From NCBI GenBank assembly GCA_910579745.1, contig CAJTVH010000022.1:1-41357 (forward strand): a stretch of DNA of 41,357 nt, given 5' to 3'. Source of the stretch: an uncultured Clostridia bacterium. Lineage in GTDB: Bacteria; Bacillota; Clostridia; Lachnospirales; CAG-274. A program made the position numbers and the translations under genes. This document shows, piece by piece, positions 14,548 through 21,973 of this stretch (the stretch's first letter is position 1; the number at the start of each line of letters is the position of its first letter). The notes beneath the pieces are model-generated. The model was not told where the DNA came from, did not search any database, and saw only the letters and a list, made by a program, of their open reading frames with translations.

Positions 14548-17046
14548 TCAATTTACAACACTTATACCATTATCTGTAAGCCATTTTCTTATTCGTTCTC
14601 TGTCATATGAAGAATATGTTATATCCAGACCGCTTTTTATAACACTGTTTGGAGAAAGTTTTGCCACAGCGCTTATTGTCTGTCCAAACCTTCCGCCGCC
14701 CATACTGCAATAAGGAATTATATTTTTTCCTTCTAAATCATAATGTGTTAAAAAACTTCTTACAGGAGCAGGAATAGAAGCCCACCAATTACAATATCCA
14801 AGTAAAATTGTGTCATACTGACTAATATCAATGCCTTTATCTTCAAGGTATTCATTTAATTCCGGAACGGCATTTTCTCTTTGTTCATTCAAAGCCTCAG
14901 CATAAAGTCCCTGCGAATTATGAGTAGATGAATATGGTGTTTTACGTTCAATACGGAATACATCTGCTCCAGTCATTTCTGCTATAATATCAGTTAATCC
15001 TTCTGTATTGCCTGTTTGTGAAAAATAAACAATTAAAACTTTTTTTGCTGAATTTTCATTTTTTCTCTTATTTACACTTGTTACTGTATCAGAAGTTTTA
15101 ACTTTGCTGCGTACTAATCTAATTCCTATACCATAAGAGGTCATATCTGCCGGAACAGCGCTTCTATATGATGAACGAATATGTTTAGGAAAATCATTCC
15201 ATGCTCCTCCGCGGGCAATTTTATAATCCCCCGATTCAGAGCCCACAGGATTGTCAGTATCATTTGTATTATAATCGCCATACCAATCCCATACCCATTC
15301 GGCAACGTTGCCGTGCATATTATAAAGTCCGTAATCGTTAGCGTCATAGCTGTCAACATTCACCGTATGTTCTAAATAACCATTTACCCAGGAACCTGAA
15401 GCATTATTATTATAACCATAAGCATTGTAGCAGTTTGCGTTTTCATCTTTTACATAATCTCCAAAACTAAAAGGAGCCACAGTATTTGCTCTTGCGGCAT
15501 ATTCCCATTCAGCTTCGGTAGGCAAACGATAACCATCGGCATTTTTATTCCATACGACTTTGTTATCATCAATAGTATAACATTCTGTAAGCCCTTTTGC
15601 TTTACTTAAAGCGTTGCAATATTTAATCGCATCATACCAGGTAACATTTTCGACAGGAAGATTATCTCCTTTATTTTCACTTGGATTGCTTCCTGTTATC
15701 TCCTGATATTCTTTTTGTGTAACTTCTTTAGCTGAGATATAAAAATTATTTACAGTTACTTTATGTCTGATTTCATCAGCTCCACGCTCCGGTTCACTTT
15801 CCGGACTTCCCATTTCAAACGTTCCGCCCTTTACAAGAACTGTATTATCACTTATGGGAGATATGGGAGTTGTATCAAGTTCAATTTTTATAGTTCCTTC
15901 CATTTTTTCAATCAGCTCACTTCCTGAAATAACACTGCCAAGAGGAGTCAGACCATTAGAATAACTAAAATCTTTATAAAACAGCGATAAATTGCCCCAA
16001 GGTGCATATAAAGCAAAATCGCCGGCTTTTGGTTCATAACCCTCTTGTCCGTCTGTATTATTTAATTCTTTATCAAGACGACTTATTTTTTCGGTGTTGT
16101 TGTAATCTTCAAAACTGACAGTCATAGGCAAACGGCTTAATAAATCTTTGCTTGCACTGCTGTCATTAAGTTTAATTGATACTTCATTTTCATTCCAAGA
16201 TAACTTTATGGTTTTATTTAAATTTAAAGTATACGTTTTGCATAAAGGTTCAAGTGTATTCATATTCCATACAAACGCTTTGAATTCATCTGCTTTGTTT
16301 GCGTTTCCCGAAAAATCCTCATTCAAATCAGCCGTTATTGTTCCGCTGCCATTTTTTATTGAAACATCTTGTAATACTTTATTTTTATAAAAAGCCGCAA
16401 CAAGTGTAGAATCATTCGGAGCGTTATTTACAGTAATAATATTATTTTCAACAGTTATTTCTGTATTAGGTTTTTCTGCGGGTTCAGGCAATTCTATTGT
16501 GTCTGTCCAGGCTTTTATTTCCGATTCAGAAGTAATGCCGCTGAAACGTCTGCCTTCAAGCCATTCAGCGCCGTTTGTAAGGTTATGTAAATTTGCTGCG
16601 CTTGAACCTATACCACTGCTTCCTGATGTACAGAAAGGAATAATCTTTTTGCTTGAAAAATCATAACTTTCAAAAAATGTATATATTATTTTCGGTGCTT
16701 GACCCCACCATATAGGATAACCAATAAATATAGCATCATATTTATCTATATTAGGTATTGAACCGGAAATTTCCGGTCTTGCAGTTTGGTCACGCTGTTC
16801 TTGAGTGGCTCTTGTCGAACTGTCACCGTAATTCAAATCTTCGTCTGTATAAGGCTGTGCCGCTTCAATTTTATAGGTATCGGCACCTAATATCCTTGAA
16901 ATATGTTCAGCAATTCTCTCAGTTGTTCCGGTGCAGGAAAAATACGCCACAAGAATATTGCTGCTGTCCTCAGCTTTTACAATATTACTTTGTACAATAG
17001 GACAAATAAATATTATCATTAATAAAAATGACATTAATTTCTTCAT
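14548..17046 (-). CDS. Exported four-module protein: flavodoxin, cyclophilin-like, SUMF1-like, flavodoxin
   Basis: An 832-residue protein with a signal peptide (FLLMIIFICPIVQSNIVKA). Modules in order: flavodoxin 1 at about 30-190 (LVAYFSCTGTTERIAEHI, GYPIWWGQAPKII, FCTSGSSGIGSS); a small beta domain at about 195-290 found in other clostridial surface proteins (FKAFVWNMNTLEPLC); a cyclophilin-like domain at about 290-400 (LLSRLPMTVSFEDYN, YAPWGNLSLFYKDF); a SUMF1-like domain at about 408-660 (VKGGTFEMGSPESE, YRLPTEAEWEYAARA, NMHGNVAEWVWDWYG); and flavodoxin 2 at about 680-830 (IVYFSQTGNTEGLTDII, GYCNWWASIPAPV, YCSMGGGRFGQT). No catalytic Cys pair is seen in the SUMF1 part. Flavodoxin 1 resembles the lipoprotein type, flavodoxin 2 the SUMF1-linked type, so the gene looks like a fusion of two neighbouring gene kinds. 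Confidence 0.88.
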   Translation of the reverse strand: MKKLMSFLLMIIFICPIVQSNIVKAEDSSNILVAYFSCTGTTERIAEHISRILGADTYKIEAAQPYTDEDLNYGDSSTRATQEQRDQTARPEISGSIPNIDKYDAIFIGYPIWWGQAPKIIYTFFESYDFSSKKIIPFCTSGSSGIGSSAANLHNLTNGAEWLEGRRFSGITSESEIKAWTDTIELPEPAEKPNTEITVENNIITVNNAPNDSTLVAAFYKNKVLQDVSIKNGSGTITADLNEDFSGNANKADEFKAFVWNMNTLEPLCKTYTLNLNKTIKLSWNENEVSIKLNDSSASKDLLSRLPMTVSFEDYNNTEKISRLDKELNNTDGQEGYEPKAGDFALYAPWGNLSLFYKDFSYSNGLTPLGSVISGSELIEKMEGTIKIELDTTPISPISDNTVLVKGGTFEMGSPESEPERGADEIRHKVTVNNFYISAKEVTQKEYQEITGSNPSENKGDNLPVENVTWYDAIKYCNALSKAKGLTECYTIDDNKVVWNKNADGYRLPTEAEWEYAARANTVAPFSFGDYVKDENANCYNAYGYNNNASGSWVNGYLEHTVNVDSYDANDYGLYNMHGNVAEWVWDWYGDYNTNDTDNPVGSESGDYKIARGGAWNDFPKHIRSSYRSAVPADMTSYGIGIRLVRSKVKTSDTVTSVNKRKNENSAKKVLIVYFSQTGNTEGLTDIIAEMTGADVFRIERKTPYSSTHNSQGLYAEALNEQRENAVPELNEYLEDKGIDISQYDTILLGYCNWWASIPAPVRSFLTHYDLEGKNIIPYCSMGGGRFGQTISAVAKLSPNSVIKSGLDITYSSYDRERIRKWLTDNGISVVN

Positions 17047-17063
17047 TTTATCACCCCTATTTA

Positions 17064-18104
17064 TTATTCCATAGCTTCAATAGTTACACTGATATTTTGA
17101 GGCACTGAAAAATGTTCTATTCCTGATTCAAAATCTCCAAGTTTAATCAAGCCGTCAATAACTTCTCCGTCCTGCTTATAAAAGGCGATCATACATTTAT
17201 ACGGCGTACCATAAAGAAATTCTCCTACTTCATAGCCTGAAAAAACAGCTTCTGTTTCCGTAAGCATTGACGGCATATTAGCAAATTTTTCTCTTTCTCC
17301 AAAATCACTGAACTCTACAGTCATAGGAAGCTGTGCTATAAATTCTCTTGCCGGTTTGCTGTCAATAAGTTTTACAACAGCTTCATTATCTGTTCCGTCA
17401 ATTTTAAGTTTAACTCTTTCAATGTAATCCGCTTCTGGAACTTCACTGATTATTACTTCAGCTTTGCTTTCGGGGAATACTTTGCTGTCTTTTATACCAA
17501 CAGCAATTGTATTTGCCGCTTCCGCTCTTGTAACAGTTTCTTTCGGAGAGAAAGTTCCGTCAGTTTTATTGTGTATAAGATTGTTTTCATTTGCCCAAGC
17601 AACAGCCGTTTTAGCCCATTGAGATATAGTATTTGCGTCAATGTAATTGACACTGCTGTTATTAGGTGCTGGACTTCCGGCATAACGCCATAAAGCTGAT
17701 ATAAACTGTTCTCTTGTTATACTGTCACCTGAAACGAAAATATTGTTTCCATAACCGTTTAAAATACCGTTTTCAGCAGCCCATAACGCACCGTTTCTAT
17801 ACCATCTGCACTGACATCATCAAATTCTATATCAGTTTCAACAACATCAGAACCGCTCATTCTGAACAAAACCATAGAAAAAAGCTCTCTGCTTAAAGCT
17901 TCGTCAGGTGAAAATTTTGTAACATCTGTTCTTCTCATAATTCCTGTTTCGGTAATATATTCAATAGAAGAAGCATACCACGCATCTGCACTGACATCAT
18001 CAAAACCTGTATCAACAACCGCTGCGCTTACAGGTACATTTGAAATAACTGCTGCTATTATAGCAGCTGATACAAGTTTAGACATTTTTTTGAATTTTTT
18101 TCAT
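17064..18104 (-). pseudogene. SLH-domain/cyclophilin-like surface protein, broken by two frameshifts
   Basis: The gene should start at ATG 18102-18104 (GGAGG upstream) as MKKIQK, then MSKLVSAAIIAAVISNV, a signal peptide. The second A-run (complement of 18085-18091) has seven bases where six would keep the frame. Three SLH repeats follow: FDDVSADAWYASSIEYITET, then a second that breaks near 17801-17806, then WAKTAVAWANENNLI. In the second repeat the sequence for SADAWYRNGALWAAENGI has lost four bases (TGCG). A cyclophilin-like domain (FIAQLPMTVEFSDFGE, YGTPYKCMIAFYKQDGEV) ends the protein at 17064. SLH repeats bind wall polymers, so this was the wall anchor at the head of the exported-flavodoxin operon. 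It lies 17 bases before the four-module gene. Confidence 0.82.
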
Positions 18105-18131
18105 AATAATTTACCTCCGTAATTTTATATG

Positions 18132-18274
18132 TTACAGCAATTCCGGTATGAATAGAAAAAGTATTTTATTATATATTTTAGCGAAAGGCGTTTTGTTTTT
18201 TAAACGTCGAAAGCGTTAAGAAATATTTAATAAAATAGTTTTTCTTTTCTCCTTCTATTCTGGAATTGCTGTAA
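18132..18274. repeat. Palindromic dispersed repeat, copy A
   Basis: TTACAGCAATTCC at the left pairs with GGAATTGCTGTAA at the right, and inner blocks also pair (GTATTTTATTATATATTT-like with AAATATTTAATAAAATA). Between them are GCGAAAGGCG and GTCGAAAGCG. Most of the left half (18130-18225) is similar to 29580-29690, so this is a small repeat family. The right arm encodes the last codons of the TetR gene, so the repeat has either contributed the end of that protein or formed by capturing it. The element separates the TetR gene from the SLH operon and may hold that operon's promoter or act as terminator. Confidence 0.6.
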
Positions 18275-18881
18275 GTAGTTTTTTTGTTCCAAGTAAAGCA
18301 ATTTCATATATTGACATATATTTGTAATTTACATTCGCTTCAGTCATTGCTTTGCATTGTTTATCAGTTACGATTGCATAAGGATAAATTCCATACATAA
18401 AAGGAAAAAAAGAATATATAAAATTATCTTTTTCCTGTTCTGACATATCAAATTTATTAAGGCATTTTCTAACAGCGTTCATTGTTTCTCCATAAGCCTT
18501 TTTAAATTCAATAAGTTTTTCCATATGACTGTTATCTTCCATATCTCTAAGATTCAAAGACAGCAGACTCAGCATAGTTTCCCGTTTTTCCAGCGAATGT
18601 GCCAGAAACTCGGCAAACTCGTTTTTTGTAAGTATTTTTTCATCGTTTGAAACAGAGTATAATTCCTGAGTCCATTGTTCATATTCTCTTTTTAAAAGTG
18701 AAAGAAATATTTCTTCTTTTGTATTGTAGTAATTATAAATTGAACTTCTTTTAAAAGAAGTTATATTTCCTATTTCTTTAATTGTTATCTCCTTGAAGCT
18801 CATACTTTCATACAATTTTGCACAAGCGTTAATAATTTCATTTTCTCTGTCTTTTGTTAATTGCTCAGAACCTTTCGGCAT
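18255..18881 (-). CDS. TetR-family transcriptional regulator
   Basis: A 208-residue protein with an N-terminal TetR helix-turn-helix at about 10-58 (ENEIINACAKLYESMSF, ITIKEIGNITSFKRSSIYNY, NTKEEIFLSLLKRE) and an all-helical ligand domain. The sequence SSIYNYYNTKEEIF is the typical recognition helix region. It lies four bases downstream of the flavin-reductase stop, so it is in the same transcript and probably autoregulates the promoter at 19465-19514. Its C-terminal codons fall inside the palindromic repeat at 18132-18274. The ligand cannot be predicted; TetR regulators beside flavin reductases commonly sense small aromatic or toxic compounds. Confidence 0.9.
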   Translation of the reverse strand: MPKGSEQLTKDRENEIINACAKLYESMSFKEITIKEIGNITSFKRSSIYNYYNTKEEIFLSLLKREYEQWTQELYSVSNDEKILTKNEFAEFLAHSLEKRETMLSLLSLNLRDMEDNSHMEKLIEFKKAYGETMNAVRKCLNKFDMSEQEKDNFIYSFFPFMYGIYPYAIVTDKQCKAMTEANVNYKYMSIYEIALLGTKKLLTAIPE

Positions 18882-18885
18882 AATG

Positions 18886-19443
18886 TTATTTCACCTCTTT
18901 TGCGAAAGAAAGACACTTGCCTATAACTTCACCTGTTTTTAAATATTCATATGTCGGAAACTCAAAAAGAACCGGGTTTAAAGTGTGATAGTTTATTTTT
19001 CCGTCTTCATTTAAATATTCTTCCTCAACATATGTGCTTTCTATGGAACATATAAAGCTTTCAAAATTTGGCGTATTGTAAATATCAACAACTTTACAAG
19101 CCATAACCAAAGGTGATTTTTTAATTATAGGTGTTCCCGCTTCTCCAATTTCATATTCGAAAAGTTTTGATTTGTCCTCATTTCGTCCGCTTACTTTTCC
19201 GCTATAATCCGCTTCAGGCAAAATGCTTTCATCAACAATATTAATTGATAAAGAATTATTTTTTTTAATAAAATCATTTATAAAATGAGGAGCCGCAAGA
19301 CTTACAAGCACTCTGTCGTGTCCGATAATACCGATATGAGCCACTAAAGTCCAGGTAGGCTTATCATCATTCATAGTACCTATAACAGTCAAAGGTGTAG
19401 GATATAAAGCTAACTGTGAGCCAATATTTTTTTTCATTAACAT
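18886..19443 (-). CDS. Flavin reductase-like (FMN-binding split barrel) protein
   Basis: A 185-residue flavoprotein with the split-barrel fold: NIGSQLALYPTPLTVIGTM at the start, WTLVAHIGIIGHDRVLVSLA, HFINDFIKKNNSLSINIVDE and DYSGKVSGRNEDKSKLFEYE. Family members bind FMN and reduce flavins, or serve as small redox carriers in anaerobes. There are two in-frame starts (19443 and 19437); GGAG lies four and ten bases before them, so the second, MKKNIGSQ, may be used. It is first in a two-gene operon with tetR under a strong promoter. Given the many flavodoxins next door, it could supply reduced flavin or electrons to that system; this is inference. Confidence 0.85.
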   Translation of the reverse strand: MLMKKNIGSQLALYPTPLTVIGTMNDDKPTWTLVAHIGIIGHDRVLVSLAAPHFINDFIKKNNSLSINIVDESILPEADYSGKVSGRNEDKSKLFEYEIGEAGTPIIKKSPLVMACKVVDIYNTPNFESFICSIESTYVEEEYLNEDGKINYHTLNPVLFEFPTYEYLKTGEVIGKCLSFAKEVK

Positions 19444-19464
19444 TCACTCCTTTTATTTCCATAC

Positions 19465-19514
19465 TGACAACGTGTCATCATCTATATTGTATATTTATAT
19501 CAACACGTTGTCAA
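19465..19514 (-). promoter_or_regulatory. Promoter with paired TetR-type operators
   Basis: On the minus strand TTGACA (19509-19514), a 17-bp spacer and TACAAT (19486-19491) form a near-consensus sigma-A promoter for the flavin reductase-tetR operon. TGACAACGTGTCA (19465-19477) and CAACACGTTGTCA (19501-19513) are two related palindromic sites, one downstream of the -10 box and one on the -35 box. This is a standard layout for repression by the linked TetR protein. Confidence 0.75.
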
Positions 19515-19565
19515 TATATTTTTAAAAAAATTTTTATAAAAAATATAAATCTCAAAATATATGGT

Positions 19566-19613
19566 TTATAATTAAATAGAAAACTAAAAAAGCCATTTCC
19601 TATTTAATTATAA
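19566..19613 (-). terminator. AT-rich hairpin downstream of the CMD-like gene
   Basis: TTATAATTAAATAG (19566-19579) pairs perfectly with CTATTTAATTATAA (19600-19613) around a 20-nt loop. It lies 28 bases past the stop of the gene at 19642. The stem has almost no G-C pairs, so termination strength is doubtful. Confidence 0.4.
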
Positions 19614-19641
19614 AAACTGACATATATTTTTTATTTATTAA

Positions 19642-20417
19642 TCATTTTTCCGGAATTGCCGCTTTAACAGCATTAATAGCATTTAATGTTCTTGGAAATC
19701 CATTATATGGAACACAAAGAAGTATCGCAGACAAAATTTGGTCTTCTGCATTTCCCACAGCTAAATTGCCTGATGTATGAGCACCAACTTGAGATTCACA
19801 GCCTCCATTTGCTGCTAAAACAGAAAGCGTAATAAGTTCTCTTGTTTTAACATCAAGTATATCTCTTGTATAAAAATCACCAAAACAAATATCGGAAAGG
19901 TATTTTGTAATAACTTTTTGGTCATCAGTCATATCATCGGTAATTGTGCCAATTTGTGGTCCAAAAATTGAACGCTGAACTTCAAGACCTTTTTCATATC
20001 TGTTTTTATCTGTAACAGTTGCCTGAGATTTTGGTAAATTTATTTTTCTTTTCTCAAAAACTTCATTAGCAGCGGTCATTGCGTTAATTGCTTTAGTATA
20101 ACCGCAGTAAGGTGCGCTATGATAAATAGCTTCCTGTATTTCTTCCGCTGTTACTCCCTTATCAAGAGCGTATGCTGTCTGTGTTTTAATCTGAGGGTAG
20201 CCTGTGTTGCTGTCATTGTGGCAATAATCAAAAGTTGCTGTGTTTTTTCATCTAAATTTTCATCAATGTATTCGTCACCATAGTGATTAATCATTTCTTC
20301 TATCTCAATCATATTATTATCTCCTTTATTTAATGTTTTAGTTGTTGCTCCATAGCAAAATATTCCCTGTGACATTAATCCTGTACAAGCAAGTATTACA
20401 GCGATAAATTTTTTCAT
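19642..20417 (-). pseudogene. Exported double-domain carboxymuconolactone decarboxylase-like protein, one-base frameshift
   Basis: ATG at 20417 (GGAGG nine bases upstream) starts a signal peptide (MKKFIAVILACTGLMSQG) followed by two CMD/AhpD-like domains. The first domain breaks near 20201: the sequence reads through TATQ and then shifts, whereas a third G in the GG at 20201-20202 would give TATQGYPQIKTQTAYALDKG and join the second part (YHSAPYCGYTKAINAMTAAN, ELITLSVLAANGGCESQVGAH, LCVPYNGFPRTLNAINAV). CMD-like proteins are alpha-helical and some are decarboxylases or peroxide-related. An internal ATG at 20310-20312 with AAAGGAG eight bases upstream is the start of the normal cytoplasmic form. 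Either the frame is truly broken or the G is missing from the assembly. Confidence 0.8.
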
Positions 20418-20468
20418 TTCATTTACCTCCTGTTATTTTTTGTATAAACTTTAAATACTAAAAAATAT

Positions 20469-21509
20469 TTATAAAATCTGTTTATTTCCAGAAGACCACA
20501 CTTGTTTTTCCTTTGAGCGTGACCTTGTGTTCTGAGCCATAACGCCTACAAGCTTATGCGGAACATAAAGTTCCTCCAAATAAGAAATTTCTTCTTCTGT
20601 TAATTCCAAATCAACCGCCTTTACCGCACCGTCTATATGATGAAATTTTGTTGTTCCGACTACCGGAGAAGTTACTTTTGTTAAAAGCCACGCAAGTGAA
20701 ATTTCTGTCATAGATACATTTCTTTTTTCCGCAAGTTCCTGTACACGATTTATAATTAAATTATCTTGTTCTAAAGATGAATCATATTTAAGTTTTGCAT
20801 AGCTGTCTTTTTCCAATCTTTCAGAGGTTTCATTTGAATATTTTGAAAGCCGTCCGCTTGCTAACGCACTGTAAGGAGTCATAGCAATATTATCTTCATA
20901 GCAAAGTTTTGACACTTCCCTTTCTTCTTCTCTGAATATGAGATTATAATGTCCCTGAACAGATACAAATTTTGAAAAGCCTTCCTTTTCCGCTAATGCA
21001 TTAGCTTTTGCAAGCTGATAAGCATAGCAGTTGGATATACCTATAAAACGTACTTTTCCTGCTTTTACTATATTGTTGAGACTTTCCATAATTTCATAAA
21101 GCGAAGTTTGATAATCCCACATATGATAGATATATAAATCCACATAATCCATACCAAGATTTTCAAGGCTCTTATTTATAGAATTTTCAATGTGCTGCTG
21201 TCCTGTAATTCCATTTTCTATTTCTTCTTGTGAGCGGGGAAGAAATTTTGTTGCTACAATAACTTTGTCACGCTGAGTAAAGTCTTTAAGCGTATGACCA
21301 AGATACTGCTCGCTTGTACCATTTTGATAACCAATAGCTGTATCAAAAAAATTAACTCCCAAATCCAAACCGTGTTTGATAATTTCTCGTGAATGTTCTT
21401 CGTCAAGTGTCCAGGAATGCTGACCGTTTTTTGCATCTCCAAATCCCATACATCCCATACAAATACGAGATACTGTCAAATCTGAATTTCCAAGTTTTAC
21501 ATACTTCAT
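20469..21509 (-). CDS. Aldo/keto reductase
   Basis: A 346-residue TIM-barrel oxidoreductase beginning MKYVKLGNSDLTVSRICMGCMGFG. The catalytic tetrad fits the family: Asp and Tyr in NFFDTAIGYQNGTSEQYLG, Lys in VIVATKFLPRS and His in DLYIYHMWD. NADPH-binding elements near the C terminus (SPVVGTTKFHHIDGAVKAVD) are present. Such enzymes reduce aldehydes and ketones. It is 14 bases after the MerR-type regulator on the same strand and so shares its promoter; MerR-controlled aldo/keto reductases are common responses to reactive carbonyls or redox stress. The last residues (RSRSKEKQVWSSGNKQIL) are less typical but the protein has normal length. Confidence 0.93.
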   Translation of the reverse strand: MKYVKLGNSDLTVSRICMGCMGFGDAKNGQHSWTLDEEHSREIIKHGLDLGVNFFDTAIGYQNGTSEQYLGHTLKDFTQRDKVIVATKFLPRSQEEIENGITGQQHIENSINKSLENLGMDYVDLYIYHMWDYQTSLYEIMESLNNIVKAGKVRFIGISNCYAYQLAKANALAEKEGFSKFVSVQGHYNLIFREEEREVSKLCYEDNIAMTPYSALASGRLSKYSNETSERLEKDSYAKLKYDSSLEQDNLIINRVQELAEKRNVSMTEISLAWLLTKVTSPVVGTTKFHHIDGAVKAVDLELTEEEISYLEELYVPHKLVGVMAQNTRSRSKEKQVWSSGNKQIL

Positions 21510-21523
21510 AAGTAAATTCTCCT

Positions 21524-21865
21524 TTATTTATTTTTGTTATTTATAATTTTATGTCTAAGGTAATCAAGCTTATCTATTTGACGTTCTTTAAAATGAATTT
21601 CATTAAGAATATTGCTTCTTTTTTGATTCAGTATATAAATTCTTTCATTTTTTGTATCTTCTCCGTCAAAAAGCAAATTCATATATATTTTTACTTCTTT
21701 ATTTTTAAACCCAATATCATAAAGAGTCATAATTATACTAAGATATTTCAAATCAGCATCACTATACTGATGTTCTTTTTTTGTTCCGCATAAATCCCAT
21801 TTCTCATATTCTTTCAGAATGTTAATAGGTATATTGTATCTTTTACTCATTTCAATTATTGTCAT
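21524..21865 (-). CDS. MerR-family transcriptional regulator
   Basis: A 113-residue protein with a winged HTH at residues 1-70: MSKRYNIPINILKEYEKWDL, YSDADLKYLSIIMTLYDIGF and a long C-terminal coiled helix (NQKRSNILNEIHFKERQIDK). It has no Cys at the C terminus, so it is unlike metal- or SoxR-type sensors; the ligand is unknown. The ribosome site is not clear (GGAGG is 16 bases upstream, a weaker GAAAG nearer), so translation may begin at the internal ATG for MSKRYN. It heads a two-gene operon with the aldo/keto reductase and probably controls its own promoter at 21901-21957. Confidence 0.8.
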   Translation of the reverse strand: MTIIEMSKRYNIPINILKEYEKWDLCGTKKEHQYSDADLKYLSIIMTLYDIGFKNKEVKIYMNLLFDGEDTKNERIYILNQKRSNILNEIHFKERQIDKLDYLRHKIINNKNK

Positions 21866-21900
21866 ATTTTCTTTCTCTCTGCCTCCAATACAGTAAAAAG

Positions 21901-21957
21901 TATAGGTAGCCTTTAATAGCTTACCTATATTATAACTGTTATTGAAAATAATGTCTA
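21901..21957 (-). promoter_or_regulatory. Promoter and palindrome of the MerR-aldo/keto reductase operon
   Basis: On the minus strand TAGACA (21952-21957), a 17-bp spacer and TATAAT (21929-21934) form a good promoter. Just downstream, TATAGGTAAGC and GCTACCTATA form a near-perfect inverted repeat (about 21901-21929), a candidate operator. Classical MerR sites lie between -35 and -10; this one is downstream of -10, so it may mediate repression. Confidence 0.5.
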
Positions 21958-21973
21958 ATACTTATATTGTATT

